Below, one piece after another: positions 1-7,637 of a stretch of DNA of 37,930 nt. The position numbers were made by a program, and so were the translations under genes. The stretch is from an uncultured Blautia sp. Lineage in GTDB: Bacteria; Bacillota; Clostridia; Lachnospirales; Lachnospiraceae. The DNA is taken from NCBI GenBank assembly GCA_946545475.1, contig CAMNNO010000007.1, forward strand, positions 1 to 37,930, given 5' to 3'. The first letter of the stretch is position 1. Every line of letters begins with the position of its first letter. The notes under the pieces were generated by a model. It was not told where the DNA came from, did not search any database, and worked only from the letters and a program-made list of their open reading frames with translations.

Positions 1-150
1 AGGAAAATAAAGCGCAATAAGAGACATAGCGCACGCTAATACCCTACCGGCAGGTGAGAGGAAAATAAAGCGCAATAAGAGACATAGCGCACGCTAATAC
101 CCTACCGGCAGGTAAGAGGAAAATAAAGCGCAATAAGAGACATAGCGCAC
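1..150. repeat. 58-bp tandem repeat, 2 full copies (1-58, 59-116) plus a partial third (117-150); may continue beyond the left window edge
   Basis: AGGAAAATAAAGCGCAATAAGAGACATAGCGCACGCTAATACCCTACCGGCAGGT(G/A)AG repeated head to tail; copies 1 and 2 differ by one base. Confidence 0.95.
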
Positions 151-191
151 CCCAAACCAACTGTCAGGCAATTGTAAAATAAAAGGGGATT

Positions 192-221
192 AACAGGGAA
201 AATGTCCCTGTTTTTCTTTTT
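192..221 (+). terminator. Rho-independent terminator
   Basis: AACAGGGA-aaatg-TCCCTGTT followed by TTTCTTTTT. Confidence 0.8.
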
Positions 222-253
222 GAAAAAAAAATAAAAAAAATTTAAAAAAGTAC

Positions 254-282
254 TTGCATTTTTTTTGAATCTGTTATATACT
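254..282 (+). promoter_or_regulatory. Sigma-A-type promoter of the tRNA gene
   Basis: TTGCAT (254-259), 17-bp spacer, TATACT (277-282), just upstream of the tRNA. Confidence 0.7.
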
Positions 283-302
283 GGCAAAGTCGAAAGAGAC
301 AA

Positions 303-374
303 GGCCAGTTGGTCAAGGGGTTAAGACGCCGCCCTCTCACGGCGGAAACACGGGTTCGATTCCCGTACTGGCTA
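303..374 (+). tRNA. tRNA-Glu (anticodon CTC)
   Basis: GGCCAGT/ACTGGCT acceptor arm, CCGCC-CTCTCAC-GGCGG anticodon arm, GGGTTCGATTCCC T arm; CCA not encoded. Confidence 0.93.
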
Positions 375-385
375 TTAGACAAGTT

Positions 386-423
386 AAGCCCAGATACTAA
401 AGATAGTATCCGGGCTTTTTTGT
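386..423 (+). terminator. Rho-independent terminator of the tRNA gene
   Basis: AAGCCC(a)GATACT-aaag-AT-AGTATC(c)GGGCTT followed by T tract. Confidence 0.85.
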
Positions 424-482
424 TGTATAGCCGGCCTGCGCATGCGGAGGTTAGCAATACTTATGATAGAAAGGAAAGTATT

Positions 483-530
483 TTTAAAGAAAGTGTTCTT
501 TAAAGAAAGCATTCTTTAAAGAAAGCATTC
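483..530. repeat. 16-bp tandem repeat x3 upstream of the topoisomerase B gene
   Basis: TTTAAAGAAAG(TG/CA)TTC at 483-498, 499-514, 515-530. Confidence 0.9.
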
Positions 531-550
531 TATAGAAAGGGAAGCATTCT

Positions 551-2476
551 ATGGCAGGAAATACAAATTATGATGCGGCCAGCATATCCGTCCTGGAGGG
601 CCTTGAGGCTGTTCGGAAGCGGCCGGGGATGTATATTGGTAGCACATCGCAGAAAGGACTGAATCACCTGATCTATGAGATCGTTGACAATTCTGTTGAC
701 GAGCATCTGGCAGGTTTTTGTACGCATATCCGTGTTACTCTGGAGAGTGACGGCTCCTGTACTGTGGAGGATGACGGGCGAGGGATTCCTGTAGACATGC
801 ACGAGAAGGGCATGCCCGCGGAGCGCCTGGTGTTTACCACGCTCCACGCCGGCGGCAAATTCGACCAGTCTGTTTATAAGACCAGCGGCGGCCTTCACGG
901 TGTCGGCTCGTCGGTCGTCAATGCCCTTTCGGTCTACATGGATGTCTATATCAGCCGCGACGGCTTTATCCACCATGATCGCTACGAGCGGGGAGTTCCC
1001 TCGCTGGAGCTTGAAAACGGCCTCCTTCCCAAGGTGGGGAAGACGAGAAAAACGGGAACGCGGGTCAATTTCCTCCCGGATCCCGAAATCTTTGAGCGGA
1101 CCCGCTTCTCGGCAACGGAGATCAAAAGTCGCCTCCATGAGACGGCTTATCTTAACCCCGCCCTGACCATCCAATTCCAGGACCTGCGGGGAGAGGAGCC
1201 GGCGGAGGAAGTCTATCACGAGCCGGAGGGGCTGGTGGGATACATCCGCGACCTCAATCAGAACAGCCAGGCCCTGTGCGATCCCATCTACCTGAAAGGC
1301 GAGGCCGAGGGCATCCAGGTGGAGGTGGCCTTCCAGTATGTGGATGAGTTCCGGGAGAATGTCCTGGGCTTCTGCAACAATATCTTCAACGCCGAGGGCG
1401 GCACCCATCTGACCGGCTTTAAGGGCACCTTTACGACCGTCATGAATACCTATGCCCGGGAGATCGGCATTCTTAAGGATAAGGACGCCAACTTTACCGG
1501 GGCGGATATCCGCAACGGCATGACCGCCGTCGTTTCCATCAAGCATCCAGACCCCCGGTTTGAGGGCCAGACAAAGACCAAGCTTGATAACCCGGATGCC
1601 TCCCGGGCCGTGGGCAAGGTTGTCGGCGAGCAGATGGTCCTCTACTTTGACCGGAACCTTGAGACCCTAAAGGCCATCCTGGGGTGTGCCGAGAAGGCGG
1701 CCAAGATCCGAAAAGCCGAGGAAAAGGCCAGGACCAACCTTCTGACCAAACAGAAGTATTCCTTTGACTCCAACGGAAAGCTTGCCAACTGCGAAAAGAA
1801 GGACCCCTCCCAGTGCGAGATCTTCATTGTGGAGGGCGATTCCGCCGGCGGCTCGGCAAAGATGGCCAGAAACCGCAATTATCAGGCTATCATGCCCATC
1901 CGCGGCAAGATCCTGAACGTGGAGAAAGCCACCATAGACAAGATCCTGGCCAACGCGGAGATCAAAACCATGATCAATGCCTTTGGCTGCGGCTTTTCGG
2001 AAGGCTACGGGAACGATTTTGACATCAGCAAGCTCCGCTACGACAAGATCGTCATCATGGCGGATGCGGATGTGGACGGCGCCCACATATCGACGCTACT
2101 TCTGACACTCTTCTACCGCTTTATGCCGGAGCTTATCTATAAAGGGCATGTCTATATCGCCATGCCGCCCCTTTACAAGGTCATGCCCAAAAAGGGCAAG
2201 GAGGAATACCTCTACGACGACCGCGCCCTGGAGCAGTACCGAAAAAGCCACAAAAGCGGTTCCTTCACCCTGCAGCGCTATAAGGGCCTGGGTGAGATGG
2301 ACGCGGAGCAGCTGTGGGAGACGACCCTGAACCCCGAGACACGCCGCATGAAAAAAGTGGAGATCGAGGACGCACGCCTGGCCTCCAATGTCACGGAGAT
2401 CCTCATGGGAAGCGACGTGCCCCCGCGCCGCGCCTTCATCTATGAGCATGCCAGGGATGCGGAGCTGGATATTTAA
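551..2476 (+). CDS. Type IIA DNA topoisomerase subunit B (GyrB/ParE family)
   Basis: 641 aa; [33 protein letters not shown] and DADVDGAHI motifs; C-terminal [21 protein letters not shown]. Confidence 0.95.
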   Translation: MAGNTNYDAASISVLEGLEAVRKRPGMYIGSTSQKGLNHLIYEIVDNSVDEHLAGFCTHIRVTLESDGSCTVEDDGRGIPVDMHEKGMPAERLVFTTLHAGGKFDQSVYKTSGGLHGVGSSVVNALSVYMDVYISRDGFIHHDRYERGVPSLELENGLLPKVGKTRKTGTRVNFLPDPEIFERTRFSATEIKSRLHETAYLNPALTIQFQDLRGEEPAEEVYHEPEGLVGYIRDLNQNSQALCDPIYLKGEAEGIQVEVAFQYVDEFRENVLGFCNNIFNAEGGTHLTGFKGTFTTVMNTYAREIGILKDKDANFTGADIRNGMTAVVSIKHPDPRFEGQTKTKLDNPDASRAVGKVVGEQMVLYFDRNLETLKAILGCAEKAAKIRKAEEKARTNLLTKQKYSFDSNGKLANCEKKDPSQCEIFIVEGDSAGGSAKMARNRNYQAIMPIRGKILNVEKATIDKILANAEIKTMINAFGCGFSEGYGNDFDISKLRYDKIVIMADADVDGAHISTLLLTLFYRFMPELIYKGHVYIAMPPLYKVMPKKGKEEYLYDDRALEQYRKSHKSGSFTLQRYKGLGEMDAEQLWETTLNPETRRMKKVEIEDARLASNVTEILMGSDVPPRRAFIYEHARDAELDI

Positions 2477-2521
2477 CCCAACAAAGATAGGAGCAAGCGA
2501 CAGACTTTCGCTATGGCACTT

Positions 2522-2654
2522 TATAGTATGCACACGGATTTTCAGCGGAATAATGCCGCTAAAGCGGCGAAAATTCGGCGCAGGAAACGAATGAAAACGC
2601 AAGCGTTTTATCCGTTTCCTATATATCCCGCGTTTTGTGTGTTCGTGAGCATAG
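2522..2654 (+). repeat. Type II intergenic palindromic element (copy A)
   Basis: TATAGTATGCACACGGATTTTCAGCGGAATAATGCCGCT...GGAAACGAATGAAAACGCAAGCGTTTTATCCGTTTCCTATA...GTTCGTGAGCATAG; close match to the reverse complement of 36077-36209. Confidence 0.88.
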
Positions 2655-2694
2655 AGAAGGGGCTGTGGCTTTTGAGAAGGATAAAGACGATACT

Positions 2695-4941
2695 ATGGAG
2701 ACGAAACAGGAAAATCTGATAACCACGGACTATTCCGAGGTTATGCAAAAATCTTATATTGACTACGCCATGAGCGTGATCATCGCCCGCGCCCTGCCGG
2801 ATGTGCGGGACGGGCTTAAGCCGGTGCAGCGGCGCACACTATACGACATGTATGAGCTGGGCATCCGCTATGACAGCCCCTACCGGAAATGCGCCCGCAT
2901 TGTCGGCGATACCATGGGCAAGTACCATCCCCACGGGGACAGCTCCATCTATGAAGCCCTGGTGGTCCTGGCCCAGGATTTCAAAAAAGGCCAGACCCTT
3001 GTGGACGGCCACGGCAACTTCGGCTCCATCGAGGGAGACGGGGCCGCCGCCATGCGTTATACCGAAGCGAGGCTTCAAAAGATCACCCAGGAGGTCTTTC
3101 TGCAGGATCTGGATAAGGACGTGGTGGATTTCGTCCCCAACTTTGATGAAACGGAAAAAGAGCCCACGGTCCTTCCGGTCCGGATACCAAACCTCCTGGT
3201 CAACGGGTCCGAGGGCATAGCCGTAGGCATGGCCACCAGCATTCCCACCCATAACCTGGGGGAAGTGGTGGACGCGGTCAAGGCCTACATAAAGAACAAT
3301 GACATCACCATAAAGGGCCTTATGCGGTACTTAAAGGGCCCGGATTTCCCCACAGGCGGGATCGTGGTCAATCAGGACGACCTCTTAAACATCTATGAGA
3401 CCGGCACCGGCAAGATCCGCCTCCGGGGCAAGGTGGAGGTGGAAGCCTTGAAGGGCGGGCGCTCCCAGCTTGTGGTGACCGAGATCCCCTATACCATGCT
3501 GGGCCTTAACATAGGAAAATTCCTGAATGACGTGGCGGGCCTTGTGGAGAGCAAAAAGACCAATGACATTCTGGACATCTCCAACCAGTCCTCAAAGGAA
3601 GGCATCCGCATCGTCCTGGAGCTCCGAAAGGGCGCGGATATCGAAAACCTGAAAAACCTTCTCTACAAAAAGACAAAGCTTGAGGATACCTTCGGCGTCA
3701 ATATGCTGGCGGTATCCGGGGGAAGGCCCGAGACGCTTAACTTAAAACAGATCATCGAGAGCCATGTGGACTTTGTTTTCGAGGTGACCACCCGTAAGTA
3801 CCAGACGCTTCTTTTGCGGGAGCAGGAGAAGAAGGAGATACAGGAGGGCCTTATCAAGGCCTGTGATGTGATCGACCTCATTATTGAGATCCTCCGGGGC
3901 AGCAAAAGCCGCGAGCAGGTGAAAAAATGCCTGACAGAGGGCGTTACGGAGGGCATTCATTTTAAGACAAAGACCAGCGAAAAAGCGGCCTCACGCCTGT
4001 CCTTCACCGAGCGCCAGGCGGACGCCATCCTGGATATGCGCCTCCACCGCCTCATCGGCCTGGAGATCATGGCCCTCCAGCAGGAATACGCGGAGACCCT
4101 GGAAAGGATCCGCACCTATGAGGATATCCTGGAAAACTACGATTCCATGGCGGCCGTCATTATCAAGGATCTTGACGCGATCAAAAAGGCCTATGCCGTT
4201 CCCCGCCGGACAGCCCTCGAAAACGCCGAAGAAGCCGTCTTTGAGGAGAAGAAGCCCGAGGAGATGCCGGTAACTTTCCTCATGGACCGCTTTGGGTACA
4301 TGAAGCTTATGGACCCGGCGGCGGCCGAGCGCGCGAGAGAGACCATCTATGCCGAAAACCGCTATGTGTTCACGCTGATGAATACGGATAAGGTCTGCCT
4401 GTTTACCGATACCGGCCGCATGCATGCCATCAAGGCGGCGGATATCCCCCTGGTGCGCCTCAGAGATAAGGGAACCCCGGCGGATAATATCAGCAATTAC
4501 GACAGCCAGACCGAGCGCATCCTCTATGCCGCACCCCTCTCCCGGGTGCTGGAGGAAACATACCTTTTTGTGACCCGGACCGGCATGTGCAAGCTGGTGG
4601 CCGGGAGCGAGCTAAATTCCTCAAAGCGGACGATGGCCTCCACAAAGCTTATGCCGGATGACGCCCTGGTCTTTGTCGGCGAAGCCGGGGAGATGGAGCA
4701 GGTGGTTCTGGAAACGGAGAAGGGCCTGTTCCTGCGCTTCCCCTTGAAGGAGATCCCCGAAGCCAAAAAAGTCGCCGTAGGCGCCCGCGGCATGAAGCTC
4801 AAAGAGAGCGATGGCATCAAAGCCGTATATCTGACCGATGCCCTGGCAGCCTTTACCATCGAGGTTAACGGAAAACCCTTCACCCTTTCCCAGGTGCGCC
4901 TCTCCAAGACCAGAGGAGGCGCCGGAACACGGCTGCATTAA
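2695..4941 (+). CDS. Type IIA DNA topoisomerase subunit A, ParC-like (GyrA/ParC family)
   Basis: [42 protein letters not shown] and active-site region [10 protein letters not shown]; start set at METKQENL within ORF 2635-4941. Confidence 0.93.
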   Translation: METKQENLITTDYSEVMQKSYIDYAMSVIIARALPDVRDGLKPVQRRTLYDMYELGIRYDSPYRKCARIVGDTMGKYHPHGDSSIYEALVVLAQDFKKGQTLVDGHGNFGSIEGDGAAAMRYTEARLQKITQEVFLQDLDKDVVDFVPNFDETEKEPTVLPVRIPNLLVNGSEGIAVGMATSIPTHNLGEVVDAVKAYIKNNDITIKGLMRYLKGPDFPTGGIVVNQDDLLNIYETGTGKIRLRGKVEVEALKGGRSQLVVTEIPYTMLGLNIGKFLNDVAGLVESKKTNDILDISNQSSKEGIRIVLELRKGADIENLKNLLYKKTKLEDTFGVNMLAVSGGRPETLNLKQIIESHVDFVFEVTTRKYQTLLLREQEKKEIQEGLIKACDVIDLIIEILRGSKSREQVKKCLTEGVTEGIHFKTKTSEKAASRLSFTERQADAILDMRLHRLIGLEIMALQQEYAETLERIRTYEDILENYDSMAAVIIKDLDAIKKAYAVPRRTALENAEEAVFEEKKPEEMPVTFLMDRFGYMKLMDPAAAERARETIYAENRYVFTLMNTDKVCLFTDTGRMHAIKAADIPLVRLRDKGTPADNISNYDSQTERILYAAPLSRVLEETYLFVTRTGMCKLVAGSELNSSKRTMASTKLMPDDALVFVGEAGEMEQVVLETEKGLFLRFPLKEIPEAKKVAVGARGMKLKESDGIKAVYLTDALAAFTIEVNGKPFTLSQVRLSKTRGGAGTRLH

Positions 4942-4987
4942 AGGAGAGGAAAAGGGAGGGTTCTTTTCCTCAAATTAAAAAAAAGCC

Positions 4988-5016
4988 TTGCAATTAAAGG
5001 ATTTTAGTGATAAAAT
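4988..5016 (+). promoter_or_regulatory. Promoter of the rimP-nusA operon
   Basis: TTGCAA (4988-4993), 17-bp spacer, TAAAAT (5011-5016). Confidence 0.7.
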
Positions 5017-5047
5017 CCCAATTGAATACAAAAGACAGACGCAAAAG

Positions 5048-5080
5048 GGAGTGGGTGAAAGCCCACTCCTATTTGTTGTA
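5048..5080 (+). promoter_or_regulatory. 5'-UTR terminator-like hairpin of the rimP-nusA operon
   Basis: GGAGTGGGTGAAAGCCCACTCC followed by an interrupted T tract (TATTTGTTGTA), between promoter and rimP. Confidence 0.6.
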
Positions 5081-5136
5081 TGGCCGGGGCGCGTGTGCGG
5101 CGCTGCCTGGCTGATGGGAAAGGCAGATTCTGATTT

Positions 5137-5601
5137 ATGTCAAGACGCGAAACCTATGAAAAACGTTCCGAGGAGCTCCTTCTTCCTATTGTAGAAGCGC
5201 AGGGCTTTGAGCTGGTGGATGTGGAGTATGTGAAAGAGGGCGGCACCTGGTACCTTCGCGGGTACATAGACAAGCCCGGCGGCATTACTGTCAACGACTG
5301 CGAGGCGGTCAGCCGCATTTTCAGCGACAGGCTGGACGAGACGGACTTTATCGAGGACAGCTACATTATGGAGATCAGCTCTCCGGGCCTGGACAGGCCG
5401 CTGAAAAAGGAAAAGGACTTTAAGCGTAGCCTTGGGAAGTCCATAGATGTGCGCACCTACAAGAGTGTGGACGGGCAAAAAGAATTCACAGGAGTCCTGG
5501 CCTCCTATGATGATAAGACTGTTACTATTGAAGAAAATGGCATAGCGCATACTTTCGACCGAAAAGATATTGCCCTGGCCCGGCTGTCTATTGATTTTTA
5601 A
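5137..5601 (+). CDS. rimP: Ribosome maturation factor RimP
   Basis: 154 aa; GFELVDVEYVKEGGTWYLRGYIDKPGGITVNDCEAVSR; located before nusA. Confidence 0.95.
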   Translation: MSRRETYEKRSEELLLPIVEAQGFELVDVEYVKEGGTWYLRGYIDKPGGITVNDCEAVSRIFSDRLDETDFIEDSYIMEISSPGLDRPLKKEKDFKRSLGKSIDVRTYKSVDGQKEFTGVLASYDDKTVTIEENGIAHTFDRKDIALARLSIDF

Positions 5602-5637
5602 TCACAGCCATCCGATACTAGGAGGAAATGAAAAAAA

Positions 5638-6876
5638 ATGAACAGAGAGTTAATAGAGGCGATGGATGTTCTGGAAAAGGAGAAGAGCATCAGCAAAAAG
5701 ACTCTGTTGGAAGCCATTCAACAATCTCTGATCCAGGCCTGCAAAAATCATTTTGGCAAGGCCGACAACATTGAAGTCAACATTAATGAGGAAACCGGCG
5801 ATTTTAAGGTCTTTGCCGACCGGACGGTGGTGGAGATGGTGGAAGATCCGGCTCTCCAGGTTTCCCTTGAGGACGCTCAGAAGATCAACACAAACGCGAA
5901 CATCGGCGACATCGTCAAGGTAGAGATAAAGTCCCGGGAATTTGGCCGCATCGCCACCCAGAATGCCAAAAACGTCATCCTGCAGAAGATAAGGGAAGAG
6001 GAGAGAAAAGCCCTCTTTGAGCAGTATTACAGCATCGAAAAGCAGGTGGTGACAGGCATCGTCCAGCGCGTGGTGGGCAAGACCATCAGCATAGACCTGG
6101 GCAATGTGGACGCCGTCCTCAACGAAAACGAGCAGGTCAAGGGCGAAGTCTTCAAGCCCACGGACCGCATCAAGATCTACATCCTGGAAGTCAAGGATAC
6201 GCCCAAAGGCCCCCGCATCCAGGTTTCCCGTACCCATCCCGGCCTTGTCAAGCGCCTGTTTGAATCGGAGGTCGCCGAGGTGCGGGACGGGACCGTGGAG
6301 ATCAAATGTATCGCCAGGGAGGCCGGTTCCCGGACCAAGATCGCCGTTTACAGCAACGACCCGAATGTCGACGCGGTCGGCGCCTGCGTAGGCGTTAACG
6401 GCATCCGCGTCAACACCATCGTCAACGAGCTGAAAGGCGAGAAAATCGACATCATCAACTGGGACGAGAACCCCGCCCTGCTCATCGAAAATGCCTTAAG
6501 CCCGGCCAAGGTCATTGCTGTCCTGGCCGATCCGGATGAAAAAACGGCCCTTGTGGTCGTGCCGGATTATCAGCTGTCTCTGGCTATCGGCAAGGAAGGA
6601 CAGAACGCCCGTCTGGCTGCCAGGCTGACCGGCTTCAAGATCGATATCAAGAGCGAGAGCCAGGCCAAGGCCGCCGGCGATGATTACGATTACTACGACG
6701 ACGAATACGACGAGGAGGACGAGTTCGCCGGGGCCGGCGAAAACGATCCGGAAAGCTCTTCGCAAGGTGAGCCTGCGGAAGAGCCCTCAGAGCCTTTAGA
6801 TCAGGAAGAGCCTTTAGATCAGGAAGAGCCTTTAGATCAGGAAGAAGTTTCGGAACAGGAAGAACCTTTGGAATGA
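5638..6876 (+). CDS. nusA: Transcription termination/antitermination factor NusA with acidic C-terminal tail
   Basis: S1/KH regions ([49 protein letters not shown]); tail [15 protein letters not shown]...PLDQEE. Confidence 0.97.
   Translation: MNRELIEAMDVLEKEKSISKKTLLEAIQQSLIQACKNHFGKADNIEVNINEETGDFKVFADRTVVEMVEDPALQVSLEDAQKINTNANIGDIVKVEIKSREFGRIATQNAKNVILQKIREEERKALFEQYYSIEKQVVTGIVQRVVGKTISIDLGNVDAVLNENEQVKGEVFKPTDRIKIYILEVKDTPKGPRIQVSRTHPGLVKRLFESEVAEVRDGTVEIKCIAREAGSRTKIAVYSNDPNVDAVGACVGVNGIRVNTIVNELKGEKIDIINWDENPALLIENALSPAKVIAVLADPDEKTALVVVPDYQLSLAIGKEGQNARLAARLTGFKIDIKSESQAKAAGDDYDYYDDEYDEEDEFAGAGENDPESSSQGEPAEEPSEPLDQEEPLDQEEPLDQEEVSEQEEPLE
6790..6843 (+). repeat. 18-bp coding tandem repeat x3 (EPLDQE)
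   Basis: GAGCCTTTAGATCAGGAA three perfect copies in the nusA 3' end. Confidence 0.93.
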
Positions 6877-7172
6877 GTACGAACATAAATGCCGTTAAAA
6901 AAAATAAGGTTCCTCTCCGCCAATGCGTCGGCTGCAAGGAGATGCGCAGCAAGAAAGAGCTCCTTCGCATTGTCCGGACCGAGGAGGGACATGTCATGCT
7001 GGACCCCACCGGAAGGAAAAACGGAAGGGGCGCCTACATCTGCCCTTCCAGGGACTGCCTGAAGCTGGCCATAAAAAACCATGGCCTTAACCGGACGCTG
7101 AAATGCGAGGTGGGCGAGAGCGTGTACGAGGAACTGGAAAAGGAGCTGGAAGCACTTGAAAAACCAGAATAA
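6873..7172 (+). CDS. rnpM: YlxR/RnpM family nucleic acid-binding protein
   Basis: PLRQCVGCKEMRSKKELLRIVRT...GRGAYICPSRDCLKLA. Confidence 0.93.
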   Translation: MSTNINAVKKNKVPLRQCVGCKEMRSKKELLRIVRTEEGHVMLDPTGRKNGRGAYICPSRDCLKLAIKNHGLNRTLKCEVGESVYEELEKELEALEKPE

Positions 7173-7491
7173 GGTCCTGTCATATCTTGGACTGGCGGCC
7201 AGGGCCGGAAAAGTCCAGAGCGGCAACTTTTCTACGGAAAAAGCGGTTAAAGCCGGCAAAGCCTTTGTCGTGATCGCCTCCGGCGACGCTTCGGATAACA
7301 CCAAAAAACAGTTCCGGAACATGTCCGCCTTTTATGAGGTCCCGTTTTTTACCTGCGGCGACAAGGAAAGCCTGGGAAAGGCTATCGGAAAGGAACTGCG
7401 CTCAAGCCTGGCCGTTACCGATGAAAACCTTGCCGCGGCCATAATCCGGGAGCTGGAAAAAGACGGGGAACCTGCATGCGAGAGAACGTAA
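7156..7491 (+). CDS. ylxQ: L7Ae-family protein YlxQ
   Basis: LSYLGLAARAGKVQSGNFSTEKAVKAGKAFVVIASGDASDNTKKQF; TTG start. Confidence 0.88.
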   Translation: MKNQNKVLSYLGLAARAGKVQSGNFSTEKAVKAGKAFVVIASGDASDNTKKQFRNMSAFYEVPFFTCGDKESLGKAIGKELRSSLAVTDENLAAAIIRELEKDGEPACERT

Positions 7492-7500
7492 GTATAGATA

Positions 7501-7604
7501 TATACTAAAAGTACTTGAAAATTACCACCGGTAATTTTCTTAGTACTTCTGCATATACCGCGGCACAGAATTAAAAAGTGTATTTTATTGTGTTCGCGAG
7601 TATA
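7501..7604 (+). repeat. Type I intergenic palindromic element (copy B), 104 bp
   Basis: TATACTAAAAGTACTTGAAAATTACCACCGGTAATTTTCTTAGTACTTCTGCATATACCGCGGCACAGAATT...GTGTTCGCGAGTATA. Confidence 0.88.
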
Positions 7605-7637
7605 GAAAATGGCAAATGAAAGGAGAAGAGGGATATT

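Noticed and set aside
1-150. CRISPR array
   Set aside because: Uninterrupted 58-bp tandem copies with no unique spacers.
102-302. Minus-strand ORF over the AT-rich region before the tRNA
   Set aside because: Poly-F/K translation of A/T tracts spanning a terminator and promoter.
530-1546. Long minus-strand ORF (338 aa) antisense to the topoisomerase B gene
   Set aside because: Opposite strand of a clearly conserved CDS; arises from GC-rich codon bias; no recognisable motif.
4988-5194. 68-aa ORF upstream of rimP
   Set aside because: Starts in the -35 box and crosses the leader hairpin and rimP start; no SD; most likely non-coding.
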